DNA from: Leptospira selangorensis
Lineage (GTDB): Bacteria > Spirochaetota > Leptospiria > Leptospirales > Leptospiraceae
Assembly: GCF_004769405.1 (NCBI RefSeq)
Contig: NZ_RQES01000018.1
Location: 186,001 to 250,000 of the forward strand
Direction of reading: 5' to 3'
DNA: 64,000 nt
Part shown: piece after piece, positions 43,780 to 53,292 of the stretch
How positions within the stretch are numbered: position 1 is the stretch's first letter
How the letters are laid out: each line of letters starts with the position of its first letter
Program-made: the position numbers and the translations under genes
The notes under the pieces: generated by a model
What the model was told of the DNA's origin: nothing
What the model saw: the letters and a program-made list of their open reading frames with translations, nothing else
Databases searched by the model: none

Positions 43780-46314
43780 TTATACTCGGTAGAATTCCAT
43801 ATTCTCCCGAAGTTGATCCGGAAGACTTCCTAACGCGTTTATATATTTCTTGTATCTGTTTTCTAACTCTGTAAACTTACGAGTTCGAATATTCACGAAC
43901 CTGTTATTGATCTCGCCGAAAGCAGGCATTTTGGAAACCTTCTCACGGATCGTTCTTGCGAAAGGAATATGGCGATAAAAAATTCCACGGACCACACGGT
44001 TTAGTCTTTGCACACCTTCTGCTTCGTATTTGATCCAAAGCTGGTAATCATTCGCAAAAATATCCCTTTCGTTCCGGAAACGTTTGAATTCCGCAGCCAA
44101 CTTTTCTTTGATCTCTATGGAAAGGTCTTTGTTCTTTTTATAGAACTGAACATAGTCCATATAGTCAGCGGTGATCGATGGATTTCCTACGTTATTCCAT
44201 TCTGGTCCTAAGATTGTTTTACAAAGTTCCCAACGGAACGCTGCAAACGCATCTATCAAAAGAGATTTCAGATCTCCTTGTACGAAAATAGGAAGAACGA
44301 TCCTACCTCTACTTTCTTTAGAGCCGGAACCTCTGTGGATGGAGAGTTCCTGCCACATCATGATCTTGCTACCTATAGAAGGAACAATTACGAAATCAGG
44401 AATGATAGCTCTTTGAATGAATTCCTTATTGATCCCCATTTCAGGATTATTATAGATCACCTCTCTGTTGAACACTGAGAAGTCGACTGCCATGATATCA
44501 TGGATCGTATCCGTAAGCATTTTTTTGGTAACGTATGCTTTACCAAGAGGGATCTGAGAATGGTACTTGGTTAAGATTGGAAGATAAGTCGCCAAGGAAC
44601 CGGTAGTGAGTCGAACGTTCGCCTCATACATCGCGCCAAATTCGAATTTTAATCTGGCTTCCGGATTATCTATATCCGGAGGAAGATCCGATTCTTTTTT
44701 GAAAACAGCGTTTCGGTTGTCCATCTTGACTTTGTCGAAGAAGTTCTGACCGAGTTCATCTAAGGAAGTAGGACACTCTCTTTTATAAATTTTTTCCAAC
44801 CATTCCGTTCCATAATGGATCGGAATATCGGACACGGAAGTGATCGCATCCTTGAATGTGGACATGAACACTAACTGAGAATCATCCAGCATCGTTTCAT
44901 CGAAGAAACCGTATTTCAACATCAGGTCTACAGGTTTCGGAACATTCTTATTTGAGTTGACGTATTTTTGGAAACATGCTGCGTAAATATCAAAGTAGGT
45001 TTTTGTAATAGACCTTCTTAATTTACGAGTATCGTTGTCTGAATCCAGAGGATTTTTTAAGGACTTGAGTTTCACCATCATCGCGGAAAACTCTTTAATT
45101 GCATCCCCACCTAAACCTGAAAATTGAATGATGCTAGATGCCGAATTCGCCAATTCTTTTCGAATTGCGGTTGCGTCAGCGGAACCATCCACAGAAATTC
45201 CGCTTCCATTCGATGCTGCTTTTGCAGTAGGATTAGAAGCCTCAAATTTTTTAGCAAGACCTGCAGTCTTTTCCAAAAACGATTTAATATTAGGAGAAGG
45301 GCTCGGGATCGCTGAACCGAAAATTGCCTGATGACCCGCAAGTGCTCTTTCTATCTTTTGCGAAACCACTTGTAAGATAGGAACTACGAATTCAGGAGGG
45401 GCGGTAGCATAACCATTTGCTGCCATATCCAGGATCAGGAAGTATTTTTCAGTAAGGCTTTCTACTCCGCCTAAAAGAAGAGAGAAGTTTTCATCTAATT
45501 CTTCTAATATACCTTTTGCGTTTTCCGTAATATTGTTCTGCACTCTTCCGAGTTTGTCACAGACATAGGAAACCATACTTGGATCGGGAGCGAATAATTG
45601 TGCGAGAAGATTCGGATCCGCTAAGATAACCTTACGAACAAAATTGAATTCTCCATCTTGGAATTCGATTTCTTCCGGATAATATTTCACAAGAAGCTGA
45701 GAATGATCTTCTTCTACATAATTTGCAGTCGGTCTTTCCGGAAGGATCCCGCCGTTATCGAAATAATGTTTTAAATTTTCACGAGCAAGTCGTAGTACCG
45801 GGTCCACAATTTCAGAACTCGGATCTGCAATCGGTTGTCCCGGTTTGATATCAGGAAAAACACTCGGATTGAATTGATAGTATAGAAGAGAAAGATTATC
45901 GTTTGTCTTTCCCATATCAGAAGCGATCTTTCTGAGTTGGTTTACTCTTTTGAAAGACTCAGTGATCTCTCTTAAAAGAGAACGACCTACCATGATCCCT
46001 AAAGAACTTCTGGCTGCGAGAGAACGACCCACAGTAGACGGGGACATAACATATGTAGAGAGCACACAGTCTTGTTCTGCAACAATAGTAAAAGGATAAC
46101 GTCCACTACCGAAAAGAGCGGATGCACCAGGAGTCAAATTAGCTCCTGAAATTTTGAATAACTCCAGTTTTCTGCTACCGGGAGCTTCTACCAAATAACG
46201 TAAGGCTCCACTATGCAATACGTTGAGAGAATTTGCGGCGCTTCCTTCCGGAAATAAAACCGTCCCGGCTTTTATTGTTACTTTTTGATTTGGTACGCTT
46301 GTATCTAATGCCAT
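43780..46314 (-). CDS. Large CNB-domain protein of unknown function (844 aa)
   Basis: N-terminal about 110 residues have the cyclic-nucleotide-binding fold ([28 protein letters not shown], then [15 protein letters not shown]). In the expected phosphate-binding cassette the sequence is [20 protein letters not shown]: the usual Glu after the Gly is absent, though an Arg is present, so nucleotide binding is doubtful. The remaining 730 residues are mostly helical, soluble, with no recognised domain and no membrane helix. Proteins of this size and make-up are known in Leptospira and other spirochaetes without a function. A promoter must lie in the divergent 174-base region toward the NamZ-like gene. 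Confidence 0.8.
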   Translation of the reverse strand: MALDTSVPNQKVTIKAGTVLFPEGSAANSLNVLHSGALRYLVEAPGSRKLELFKISGANLTPGASALFGSGRYPFTIVAEQDCVLSTYVMSPSTVGRSLAARSSLGIMVGRSLLREITESFKRVNQLRKIASDMGKTNDNLSLLYYQFNPSVFPDIKPGQPIADPSSEIVDPVLRLARENLKHYFDNGGILPERPTANYVEEDHSQLLVKYYPEEIEFQDGEFNFVRKVILADPNLLAQLFAPDPSMVSYVCDKLGRVQNNITENAKGILEELDENFSLLLGGVESLTEKYFLILDMAANGYATAPPEFVVPILQVVSQKIERALAGHQAIFGSAIPSPSPNIKSFLEKTAGLAKKFEASNPTAKAASNGSGISVDGSADATAIRKELANSASSIIQFSGLGGDAIKEFSAMMVKLKSLKNPLDSDNDTRKLRRSITKTYFDIYAACFQKYVNSNKNVPKPVDLMLKYGFFDETMLDDSQLVFMSTFKDAITSVSDIPIHYGTEWLEKIYKRECPTSLDELGQNFFDKVKMDNRNAVFKKESDLPPDIDNPEARLKFEFGAMYEANVRLTTGSLATYLPILTKYHSQIPLGKAYVTKKMLTDTIHDIMAVDFSVFNREVIYNNPEMGINKEFIQRAIIPDFVIVPSIGSKIMMWQELSIHRGSGSKESRGRIVLPIFVQGDLKSLLIDAFAAFRWELCKTILGPEWNNVGNPSITADYMDYVQFYKKNKDLSIEIKEKLAAEFKRFRNERDIFANDYQLWIKYEAEGVQRLNRVVRGIFYRHIPFARTIREKVSKMPAFGEINNRFVNIRTRKFTELENRYKKYINALGSLPDQLRENMEFYRV

Positions 46315-46449
46315 ACGATCGCTGTTGGGGCAAATTAAGAAGAAAACTATCCTTCCCCAAGAATGGAAACTCTTTTTTAAAGGAATCTCTAAAAAGGACC
46401 TTGGGGATAAGGCAAAAGATTTCCAAGACTAAGGCGCTTATAGTCCTGC

Positions 46450-46479
46450 TTGACTCCTAAACTTTCCGGGAAATAACCT
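46450..46479 (+). promoter_or_regulatory. Possible sigma-70 promoter of the NamZ-like gene
   Basis: TTGACT (46450-46455) and TAACCT (46474-46479) with 18 bases between. The predicted start (near 46486) is only a few bases before the ATG at 46489, and no ribosome-binding site is seen, so the transcript may be leaderless. Tentative. Confidence 0.3.
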
Positions 46480-46488
46480 CTTTAGAAA

Positions 46489-47625
46489 ATGAAAAAAAGC
46501 AAAATTCTCTCCGATGCAAAATCCATTGGAATGATCACCAACCAGAGCGCATACGGTTGGAAAGGCGACTATCATTTCCGGATCATCCAAAAAGAGTACG
46601 GACTTAAAAAACTATTTTTGCCTGAGCATGGACTTTTTGCAGAACTGCAAGATCAGGTCTCAGGAAACGGGCTTATTTATGATTTGGGAGAAACTCAAGT
46701 CCTAAATTTGTATGGGGACAATGAGGAAAGTCTCGCTCCTGCAGAAGAAGTTTTATCCGATCTGGACACTCTGATCATAGATATCAGAGATGTAGGCGCT
46801 CGTTATTATACATTTTTAACCACTGCTTTATATGCGATGCAAGCAGCGGACAGGCTCTCTAAAAAAGGAAAACCGAGACCTAGGATTTTAGTATCAAATG
46901 CAAAAAATCCCGCAGGTTCTAAGATAGAAGGTTCTCCCTTAGAAAAAAGATTTTCATCATTTGTAGGGGTACAAGGTACACTACATAGACATGGCCTCTC
47001 TGCCGCGGGACTTTTAGAATATTATAAGGATAAATTCGATTTAAATCTGGAGCTCTATCGATTGGATCTGTATCCCAAAAAGAGTTCTGAGTTTTTATGG
47101 GTTCCACCTTCTCCCAATATACCTGCCCAAACAACTTGTTATGTTTACACCGGACTTTGTCTTTTAGAAGGAACTAATCTTTCGGAAGGAAGAGGGACCA
47201 CTCGTCCATTCGAAACATTTGGAGCTCCTTATATCGACGATCTAGACAGATCCCTTTTGGAAAAACTCCAAGAAAAACAAAAAGGAGTTTTTAGACTCAG
47301 GCCCCTAAAGTTTATTCCGACCTTCCATAAACATGCGGGAAAAGTTTGTGGAGGTTATCAAATCCTATTAGATAAGCCTAAAAAATTCCATAGCCTATTA
47401 TTCGGATTATTACTCATTCGCACCCTAAGAGAATTTTATCCTGACAAGTTTGAATTCCTACAAGGACCTTACGAATTCAGATCGGATTTACCGGCGATCC
47501 AACTTTTAGTGGGAGACCAATTCCTTCTGGATTATCTAGACGGAAAAAGATCTTATTCAGAGATCCAAGATTATTTGGAAGAAACAGAAAAGAAATGGAA
47601 GAAGGTCACGAAAAATTATCACTAA
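46489..47625 (+). CDS. DUF1343 / NamZ-like exo-N-acetylmuramidase
   Basis: 378 aa. Matches DUF1343, the family of NamZ, which removes terminal N-acetylmuramic acid from peptidoglycan fragments: [10 protein letters not shown] near 14-23, [18 protein letters not shown] near 42-60, [17 protein letters not shown] near 93-109, [17 protein letters not shown] near 223-239. No signal peptide, so it may act in the cytoplasm on recycled muropeptides, whereas many relatives are exported. It is alone, divergent from the 844-aa CNB gene. A hairpin/palindrome region follows. Confidence 0.85.
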   Translation: MKKSKILSDAKSIGMITNQSAYGWKGDYHFRIIQKEYGLKKLFLPEHGLFAELQDQVSGNGLIYDLGETQVLNLYGDNEESLAPAEEVLSDLDTLIIDIRDVGARYYTFLTTALYAMQAADRLSKKGKPRPRILVSNAKNPAGSKIEGSPLEKRFSSFVGVQGTLHRHGLSAAGLLEYYKDKFDLNLELYRLDLYPKKSSEFLWVPPSPNIPAQTTCYVYTGLCLLEGTNLSEGRGTTRPFETFGAPYIDDLDRSLLEKLQEKQKGVFRLRPLKFIPTFHKHAGKVCGGYQILLDKPKKFHSLLFGLLLIRTLREFYPDKFEFLQGPYEFRSDLPAIQLLVGDQFLLDYLDGKRSYSEIQDYLEETEKKWKKVTKNYH

Positions 47626-47646
47626 TAGAGAACTTTATAGCTACGA

Positions 47647-47793
47647 TGTAGGAATTCCAACATTGGGTGTTGGGATCGCCCCCGCCCAGGTTCGGGTGGG
47701 GGGAGTGGCCCGTGGGAGAGCTCCGTTCCTATATCATAAAATTCAAATCTTTACAATAAAATTTTACATCTTTTATTTGTAGGAATTCCAACA
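47647..47793. repeat. Two copies of a 16-base imperfect palindrome around a strong hairpin
   Basis: TGTAGGAATTCCAACA occurs at 47647-47662 and again at 47778-47793. Each copy is itself palindromic except for the A/A pair (TGT-A-GGAATTCC-A-ACA). Between them lies a 9-bp GC stem (CCCCCGCCC 47679-47687 with GGGTGGGGG 47694-47702, one G-T pair, loop AGGTTC). The element lies after the NamZ-like stop and before the end of a minus-strand gene. Palindromes of the TGTAGGAATTCCAACA type are known to me as dispersed intergenic repeats in Leptospira, though exact copy number cannot be given here. Confidence 0.55.
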
Positions 47794-47805
47794 CTTCGAA
47801 ATTGC

Positions 47806-48042
47806 CTAAAGCGGTAGCCTGGAAAACTCAGCCTTCAATTTCTGCAAATCCCCCAGAAGGTCGTTAGGTGCAGGACGAATATTTTTAGCTAATTGAAGAG
47901 CGTTTTCGATTAGATCTAAGATCAGTTTTTTCTCAGTTATTGCCCTGATCTTAGGCATATGGCTCCAATCCTTTTTGAATAAGGAAGCTTTCTCATCCAC
48001 GATCGCGACTATCTTGTTTAATGCTTGGATCTCTTCGTTCAT
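47806..48042 (-). CDS. Small helical protein of unknown function
   Basis: 78 aa, hydrophilic and predicted mostly helical, no signal sequence. No family recognised. Its ATG lies 6 bases after the stop of the membrane-protein gene at 48049, so the two form an operon. The frame has normal amino-acid composition, but the gene is too short for strong evidence beyond its position. Confidence 0.6.
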   Translation of the reverse strand: MNEEIQALNKIVAIVDEKASLFKKDWSHMPKIRAITEKKLILDLIENALQLAKNIRPAPNDLLGDLQKLKAEFSRLPL

Positions 48043-48048
48043 AATATC

Positions 48049-48642
48049 TCAAAAATTAGGAATTTCTAAAGAAATGTTTTCAGCTTTACGGAGAATTTCT
48101 GCATGAAAGGATCTTTTTTTTCCACCTTGGAAAACATTGGTAATATTATTCAAAATTGATTTTTCCTGAGTTTTGCATTCAGGAGGAAGGTGAGTAAGAA
48201 GCTCTGAAGAAATTTCGTACCTGAAAAAATTCGTACTTCCAGGTTCTAAATTTTTAGAAGGCAAGGTCCAAGAATCTTCCAGACAATTCAGATCTCCACT
48301 TTTAATGAAAACTTTGATCTTATCTTCCGTATTCGGAAAAGACAAACTTTCAGTTCCTTTATTTTTTAAAAATAGGAAGAAGATTGGAAAGTCCTTAGAA
48401 TTCTCTTTGCTGGAAGAAAGACGATAACTTACAAAACCGGAAGAAATTTCCTTAGATTCAGTCTGACCGGTAAAAGCCAAAGGATTCAGAAGTTTGGCAA
48501 CTACGGAAAAAATAAAGAGTAATAGTATAACATCAAAAAAAAGGATTAGTTTAGAACGGTTATTTGATTTGCCCGCATCCTTGCTCTTGCGCAGGAAATC
48601 CTGGAATTCATCCGGAGAACGAGAGTGGTAACCTTTACTCAT
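48049..48642 (-). CDS. Single-pass membrane protein of unknown function
   Basis: 197 aa from the ATG at 48642, with CAGGA about 9 bases upstream (an in-frame ATG at 48669 adds nine residues). One membrane helix at about residues 31-54 after a basic N-terminus; the following about 140 residues form an extracytoplasmic beta-rich domain (SYRLSSSKENSKDFPIFFLFL..GTESLSFPNTEDKIKVFIK). No family recognised. Upstream partner of the small helical protein. Confidence 0.7.
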   Translation of the reverse strand: MSKGYHSRSPDEFQDFLRKSKDAGKSNNRSKLILFFDVILLLFIFSVVAKLLNPLAFTGQTESKEISSGFVSYRLSSSKENSKDFPIFFLFLKNKGTESLSFPNTEDKIKVFIKSGDLNCLEDSWTLPSKNLEPGSTNFFRYEISSELLTHLPPECKTQEKSILNNITNVFQGGKKRSFHAEILRKAENISLEIPNF

Positions 48643-48902
48643 TATAGAAATTCCTGGTCCTTTTTCCATACATTACTTTTTTGCAGAAAAGATTGCAAGC
48701 ATTCCTAAGAGAAATAATGACACTTGGTTTAGGATTAACGACTGACTAAAATAATCGAAAAGTATGTGAATTTGCACCAGAATTCGAAGAGCGAGAAATA
48801 AGGTGCCTTTACGAAGAAGCTTAAGTCTGTATTTACAAAATAACTGAAGATATTGGATATGCCGTTGCCTTGGTGCACGGATTGAAGATTTTAAGAATAA
48901 GT

Positions 48903-49160
48903 ATGGAAAACATAAAATCTATAATTCTTGGCCCGGAGTATGATCAGGATTTGCGGAAGAAATTAAGAGACATTATCATCTCTTTGCAGGGGAAAATGGG
49001 GGAAAGTTCTTGGGGGCTTGCAGGTAGTCAGGAAATATTTAAAATTGATGCAATATTTCCTGAGACAATACTATCTGTTGAAGCTGAAACATACGTTGGT
49101 CTTTCTATCACTGGTGACGCAGGGTTGGTAGATAAAATTGCAGATTTGATAAAACGATGA
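48903..49160 (+). CDS. Orphan small protein
   Basis: 85 aa from the ATG at 48903 (an earlier ATG at 48870 adds a different, hydrophobic N-terminus and is less likely). No family recognised; no signal sequence. It lies at the start of the AT-richer accessory patch and is followed at 49224 by another orphan. The pair may be cotranscribed. Coding status is only moderately supported. Confidence 0.5.
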   Translation: MENIKSIILGPEYDQDLRKKLRDIIISLQGKMGESSWGLAGSQEIFKIDAIFPETILSVEAETYVGLSITGDAGLVDKIADLIKR

Positions 49161-49223
49161 TTTTTACTACTGTTTTGAGCTCCGCATACTTCGTTGGGTG
49201 ATAGAAGTCGAATCTTCAGTCTA

Positions 49224-49751
49224 ATGATTTTTGAATATTGGAAAAAATTAGGAAGTAAGGTTAAGGCAAATAAAATAATGCTCCCTGAAAAGTTTAGTCC
49301 TAAGAGAAAAGAAAGTTATGATTTAATTACACTAGAGGATATACTGCATTCAGATGATTTGCATTTGATTTTTGCGCCTGTTTTAAAGGAAAAATATCCT
49401 GATCTTTATGATTCTAATAGGAATCAATATATCGGAAAAGTATCTTCGGGTTTACGCGATGATGGACGATTCCAGGTTACTGAAGAATTCGTAAGAGATG
49501 TTTTGAGAATGAATCCGAAGGGGTTTACTGCTGTGGATAATTATTTTATCTATTGGAATACAGAACCTAATAAAAAGATAATCCTTGAGGACATTAAGAA
49601 TTATGGATATGATCGGCAAATTGATCCACGAAAAGTCGAATTTTTAACATCGTTAGAAGCTTACGATAGATTTGGATTATTTCTTTTAGCTGAGGCTGCT
49701 AATAACGGGCTGACTGGAATTAATTCTGCCGCAAACGATTCGGATTGCTGA
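49224..49751 (+). CDS. Orphan protein of unknown function
   Basis: 175 aa from the ATG at 49224 (an in-frame ATG at 49194 adds ten residues). Hydrophilic, no membrane helix or signal sequence. The reading frame is uninterrupted and the composition protein-like (SGLRDDGRFQVTEEFVRDVLRMN), but no domain is recognised. Neighbour of the orphan at 48903. The 90 bases after its stop before the Fe-S gene look coding in another frame but start only with TTG; they were not called. Confidence 0.55.
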   Translation: MIFEYWKKLGSKVKANKIMLPEKFSPKRKESYDLITLEDILHSDDLHLIFAPVLKEKYPDLYDSNRNQYIGKVSSGLRDDGRFQVTEEFVRDVLRMNPKGFTAVDNYFIYWNTEPNKKIILEDIKNYGYDRQIDPRKVEFLTSLEAYDRFGLFLLAEAANNGLTGINSAANDSDC

Positions 49752-49841
49752 AGTTACATTTATCTGCAGAAGGAAGAGAAGATCTCTTTAAAAAGCTTGT
49801 CGTTGGGCCTTTTTTAATAGAAGATTCGTTCGAGGCTTATC

Positions 49842-50471
49842 ATGGAAATTGTAAAAGGAAAAGATGCCACTATTCTTTTCGATGGCAAAAAATGTATTCA
49901 TTCCCGCAATTGTGTACTTTCTCGTCCTGATGTATTCGTTCCGAATGTAGAAGGAGAATGGATCTATCCAGATAAAGCAAGTGTAGAAGAGATCAAATCT
50001 TTAGCGTTAAATTGTCCTTCCGGCGCAATCCGTTTTGAATCGAATGATCCTTCTTTCAAAGAAACTGCTCCCCCCGTAAATGTTTTGAGAGTTAGGGAGA
50101 ATGGCCCTCTTGCAATCCACGCTGATATTGAGTTAGAAGGTGTGGAAAAACAATATAGACTTACACTTTGTAGATGTGGGGCTTCTACCCATAAACCTTT
50201 TTGTGATGCAACTCATGTGAGCATTGGATTTACTGCGACTGGAGAACCTCCTGTCCAAGAATCTCAACCTTTACCTATTCGGAATGGAATCCTAAAAATA
50301 GATCCTACTAAAAATGGTCCTTTGAAGGTGAATGGGAATTTGGAAATTTGTTCCGGGACCGGAAAAGTAACAAATAGAACCACCGAAACGTACCTTTGTC
50401 GTTGTGGTGGTTCTTCGAATAAACCTTACTGCGACGGGACTCATCGCAAGATCAAATTTAAGTCTGAATGA
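49842..50471 (+). CDS. Fe-S protein: divergent 4Fe-4S ferredoxin-like domain plus two CDGSH domains
   Basis: 209 aa, cytoplasmic. Residues about 10-70: Fer4_19-like domain with cysteines in CIHSRNC and ALNCPSGAI. Residues about 95-135 and 175-205: two CDGSH iron-sulphur domains, each C-x-C-x2-(S/T)-x3-P-x-C-D-x2-H, here CRCGASTHKPFCDATH and CRCGGSSNKPYCDGTH. CDGSH proteins bind 2Fe-2S clusters with three Cys and one His and take part in iron or redox handling. Neighbours give no clue; the gene lies in the accessory patch, between orphans and a transposase remnant. Confidence 0.9.
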   Translation: MEIVKGKDATILFDGKKCIHSRNCVLSRPDVFVPNVEGEWIYPDKASVEEIKSLALNCPSGAIRFESNDPSFKETAPPVNVLRVRENGPLAIHADIELEGVEKQYRLTLCRCGASTHKPFCDATHVSIGFTATGEPPVQESQPLPIRNGILKIDPTKNGPLKVNGNLEICSGTGKVTNRTTETYLCRCGGSSNKPYCDGTHRKIKFKSE

Positions 50472-50599
50472 CTTAATCTACGAATCTCTCGTTTAAGTTA
50501 GAGTATAAATAAGGTCGATTCGGTTTTAATCTTCCATTTGAACCGAAAATCTAATTATTGCTCTTGCGATGTTCGTAAGCTTCTGTCTTTAAAGGAGAA
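50472..50599. other. Gene-free stretch with imperfect inverted repeat
   Basis: Between the Fe-S gene and the transposase remnant. TTCGGTT (50519-50525) and AACCGAA (50541-50547) form a 7-bp stem with a 15-base loop, 45 bases after the Fe-S stop; possible weak terminator. AAAGGAG (50591-50597) lies just before the remnant ORF. Nothing else is recognisable. Confidence 0.3.
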
Positions 50600-50764
50600 A
50601 TGGAACACAATGTCTTTGATAAAATCGTCGACGCTACTTCAGATTTCTTTGATTATATAGAAGTATTTTATAACAGACAATGGTCTTATTCCTTTTTTAG
50701 GTTTTATGAGTTCTGCAGAATAGGTATAACGAATTACTTAAAAAAAGGGCCTTCGAAAATTTAA
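50600..50764 (+). pseudogene. Remnant of an IS3-family transposase (integrase C-terminus)
   Basis: A 54-codon frame reads DFFDYIEVFYNRQWSYSFF in its middle. This is the C-terminal signature of IS3-type transposases (F-x-Y-I-E-x-F-Y-N-R-x-R-R-H-S), with the RRHS part changed. The catalytic core is missing and no inverted terminal repeats were found. A ribosome-binding-like AAAGGAG precedes the ATG, so the piece could still be translated. It marks an old insertion in the accessory patch. Confidence 0.5.
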
Positions 50765-50999
50765 ATAGGTTGGGCAATAAAAATTCATAGCCTGTCACTC
50801 TAAAAGTCATCCCGGTAAGACAATTACTTAGATGAGAAATTTTCTAATACCTTGCTTAGGATACGGAACAAATTCGATTCAATTTCAATTTAGCTGACAC
50901 TAGCTTTATGATTTTTCTCATTGAAAATTTTTACAGAAAATCGTTTTACACCTACTCTTTATGCATTTTTCGTGTCAATCATGCTGAAGGTTGTCGTAA
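50765..50999. other. AT-rich gene-free stretch upstream of a lipoprotein gene
   Basis: No ORF, tRNA or repeat recognised. It must contain the promoter of the lipoprotein gene at 51000, whose GAAGG lies 9 bases before the ATG, but no convincing -10/-35 pair was found. Confidence 0.4.
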
Positions 51000-52193
51000 A
51001 TGCGCATTGTTCTACCGATTTTACTGATATTTTCCATTATTTCTTGTAATAAGCCTAAAACGATGGATTCCACTTATTTCGGTGGAATTGCTAATATTGG
51101 CTTAAATGATCCAGAAGGTTCGAAACCTAATATCGTTTTTTCTCAGGATCTACAGGTTAATTCTGAAATTTTAGGAAGGGCTCCAAAGCTGTTTTTTGGC
51201 CAAGGGGCGAGCATCGATTTGAGAGGAATTGAGGCGGTAGACGTCGCCGTTCTTGAATTCGGAAAAGGTGATCCGAGTTTAACGAAGACCCAAGAAACGC
51301 TCGTGATACTTGATTCTACTAGCGGCTCCATTTTGTATTCGAAAGGTAGCAATTCACTTTCTTATATCACAGATTCTTCTCTTAAAAATGCAAAAGGATT
51401 AGCTTTATTAGCAAATGGAGAAGTCTACGTTCTGACCGTTGAGAAAAAGGTGTCCGATTTATTTAGATTTACCGGAGGTATTCTGATAAAGAATTCCACA
51501 CCGAAGGAATTGTTCGGTCCTTTTTTTAAGATCAAATCCGGAGACAACAAAAAGTCTCTATATGCATTTCAAGGTGATTCGATTTTTAAAATCGCACTAA
51601 CCTTGGACTCTTTTGTTGATATATCTTCTTCTTTTGAACAGAAATTTAACGGAATAACTGCATTTGATATCGAGGGAAATTTATCTGTCGTTTCCGATAC
51701 TTCCGGTACTAGAGTTTCCTATTTCAAAAAGCAAGGAAACATATTCAAGCTATACTCATCAAAACTAAATTTGGTTAAAACTTTAGGCGAGGTAGAGATC
51801 TCACATATTGTTTCGGATTTGGAGTTCTTGAAAAACGATTTTGTGGCAATCTCTTGCGTTTCAGATAATTATATCTTTATTGCTGATCCTGATTTTCAAT
51901 TAAAGGCAAGTTATATGTCTTTGCCAGATGTTCGTCCATTCAAAGGGGTAAATCCTATTTTAGGATTAGCTTTGGATAATACCGCAGGGTCGTTATATAT
52001 TTATAACTATAAAGTGCTTCAATCGTTAAAAGAATCTTCCGTTCAAAAAATCTACGCGTCCAGATGGCAATCGCCTGAAATTTCGGAAACTCTTTATAAT
52101 TCAGTTGTCGGCAGAATTTTCGACGGAAGCTTGTCGCTCTCGACCGATCTTCTATCCCTTCCAGAAGTAATAGATTTTCTAAATAAAAATTGA
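51000..52193 (+). CDS. Lipoprotein with beta-propeller-like repeats
   Basis: 397 aa. Signal peptide and lipobox FSIISC give a lipoprotein (Cys at residue 16). The mature part has repeated strand-turn blocks (VILDSTSGSILYSKG, GLALLANGEVYVLT, SLYAFQGDSIFKIALT) suggestive of a beta-propeller, but no named family. It opens a row of three exported proteins; the next gene starts 1 base after its stop. Confidence 0.8.
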   Translation: MRIVLPILLIFSIISCNKPKTMDSTYFGGIANIGLNDPEGSKPNIVFSQDLQVNSEILGRAPKLFFGQGASIDLRGIEAVDVAVLEFGKGDPSLTKTQETLVILDSTSGSILYSKGSNSLSYITDSSLKNAKGLALLANGEVYVLTVEKKVSDLFRFTGGILIKNSTPKELFGPFFKIKSGDNKKSLYAFQGDSIFKIALTLDSFVDISSSFEQKFNGITAFDIEGNLSVVSDTSGTRVSYFKKQGNIFKLYSSKLNLVKTLGEVEISHIVSDLEFLKNDFVAISCVSDNYIFIADPDFQLKASYMSLPDVRPFKGVNPILGLALDNTAGSLYIYNYKVLQSLKESSVQKIYASRWQSPEISETLYNSVVGRIFDGSLSLSTDLLSLPEVIDFLNKN

Positions 52194-52215
52194 AATGCAG
52201 AACCAAAAATCATCA

Positions 52216-53283
52216 ATGAAAAAGATAATCATAACCTTAAACGTCGTTTTATTTTTAACAATCGGTATCTTCGGTGCGTATAGATGCGGTTCTAAACCGA
52301 ACACTATGGAAATAATTCAATTGGTCTTAGTCCTTTGTTGGCCTATTCCAGAAGAAGATCGTCCGCAAATTTGTTTCGATGCCGCGCAATTGTATCTTGC
52401 TTTGACCAACGGATGTACAAGTTGCCCTGTCAATTATTCAATAGGATATTGTAGGAGATTGGATTACAATCCGGACGCTGTAGAGATTGGAAATGTTTGG
52501 GTGCCACAGAATGGAACTGGAAAATGCGGTCGAACGACAATTGTCTCAACGGGAGTAGTCACTTCCTATGATTGCGCTTATTCAACATGTAATACTACTG
52601 GTGCGGCTCAATCTTCGGCTATGTTGGATTCAGCTGGAGCATTTGCTACCGGAGCGAGTACTTGTCTGCCAGCAGGAATTAGTTCTCTTACACCTGCTAA
52701 TGGAAGCGTAATCGCAACTAATACTGGAATCTCTGTTACTTTAAATAAGTCGGTTGATATTACCTCTTTGAATGTTGGGGGTAGCCTTGGAAATATTGAT
52801 CCAAATTCTCTGCAGATTTCTCAGAAAAATCAGTTTAGAGATACAATTACGATACCTCCACAACCTGAATGGTTGACTGGAGCAAACAAGAATATTACGA
52901 TTACTGGAGTAGATTTGGATGGGCTCCCTATTTCCCTGGACTTGAAATATAGCGTGTATGCCAATAATGCAAAACCTTTACCGGACTTCTTCAATTGTAT
53001 GCCTAATTGCAAATTCGGATGGGGAGCTTCCTACTCCGTGCAATTCCAGGCAACTGGTGGATTTGCTCCATACACTTGGACGAAAGGCTCTGGAGCTCCG
53101 CCTGGAGCAGTTATGACTTCGAGCGGCTTACTTAGCGGCCCTGCAACCAATAACGTACTTGGACAATATGGTTTTCCTGTGACTGTAATGGATGCCGCCG
53201 GAACTACTATAACTAAGAATGTAATGATCGATACAGTGGATCTCGTTACCGCTTGCTTTTTGTTCGGTATTTGCTCACTATAA
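52216..53283 (+). CDS. Exported Cys-rich protein with putative Ig-like domain
   Basis: 355 aa from the ATG at 52216 (MKKIIITLNVVLFLTIG, a better signal sequence than the ATG seven codons upstream). The signal ends near GAYRC, an imperfect lipobox, so lipidation is uncertain. About 17 cysteines, many in the first 130 residues (C-x2-C-x7-C type spacing), suggest disulphides. Residues about 270-345 resemble a bacterial Ig-like putative domain (APYTWTKGSGAPPGAVMTSS). Probably surface or periplasmic. Function unknown. Confidence 0.75.
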   Translation: MKKIIITLNVVLFLTIGIFGAYRCGSKPNTMEIIQLVLVLCWPIPEEDRPQICFDAAQLYLALTNGCTSCPVNYSIGYCRRLDYNPDAVEIGNVWVPQNGTGKCGRTTIVSTGVVTSYDCAYSTCNTTGAAQSSAMLDSAGAFATGASTCLPAGISSLTPANGSVIATNTGISVTLNKSVDITSLNVGGSLGNIDPNSLQISQKNQFRDTITIPPQPEWLTGANKNITITGVDLDGLPISLDLKYSVYANNAKPLPDFFNCMPNCKFGWGASYSVQFQATGGFAPYTWTKGSGAPPGAVMTSSGLLSGPATNNVLGQYGFPVTVMDAAGTTITKNVMIDTVDLVTACFLFGICSL

Positions 53284-53292
53284 GGAATTGAA

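Noticed and set aside
49745..49841. Possible small gene with LHLSAEGREDLFKKL before the Fe-S gene
   Set aside because: Begins with TTG overlapping the previous stop, has no ribosome-binding site, and runs into the Fe-S gene out of frame. Could be a relic, but not supportable.
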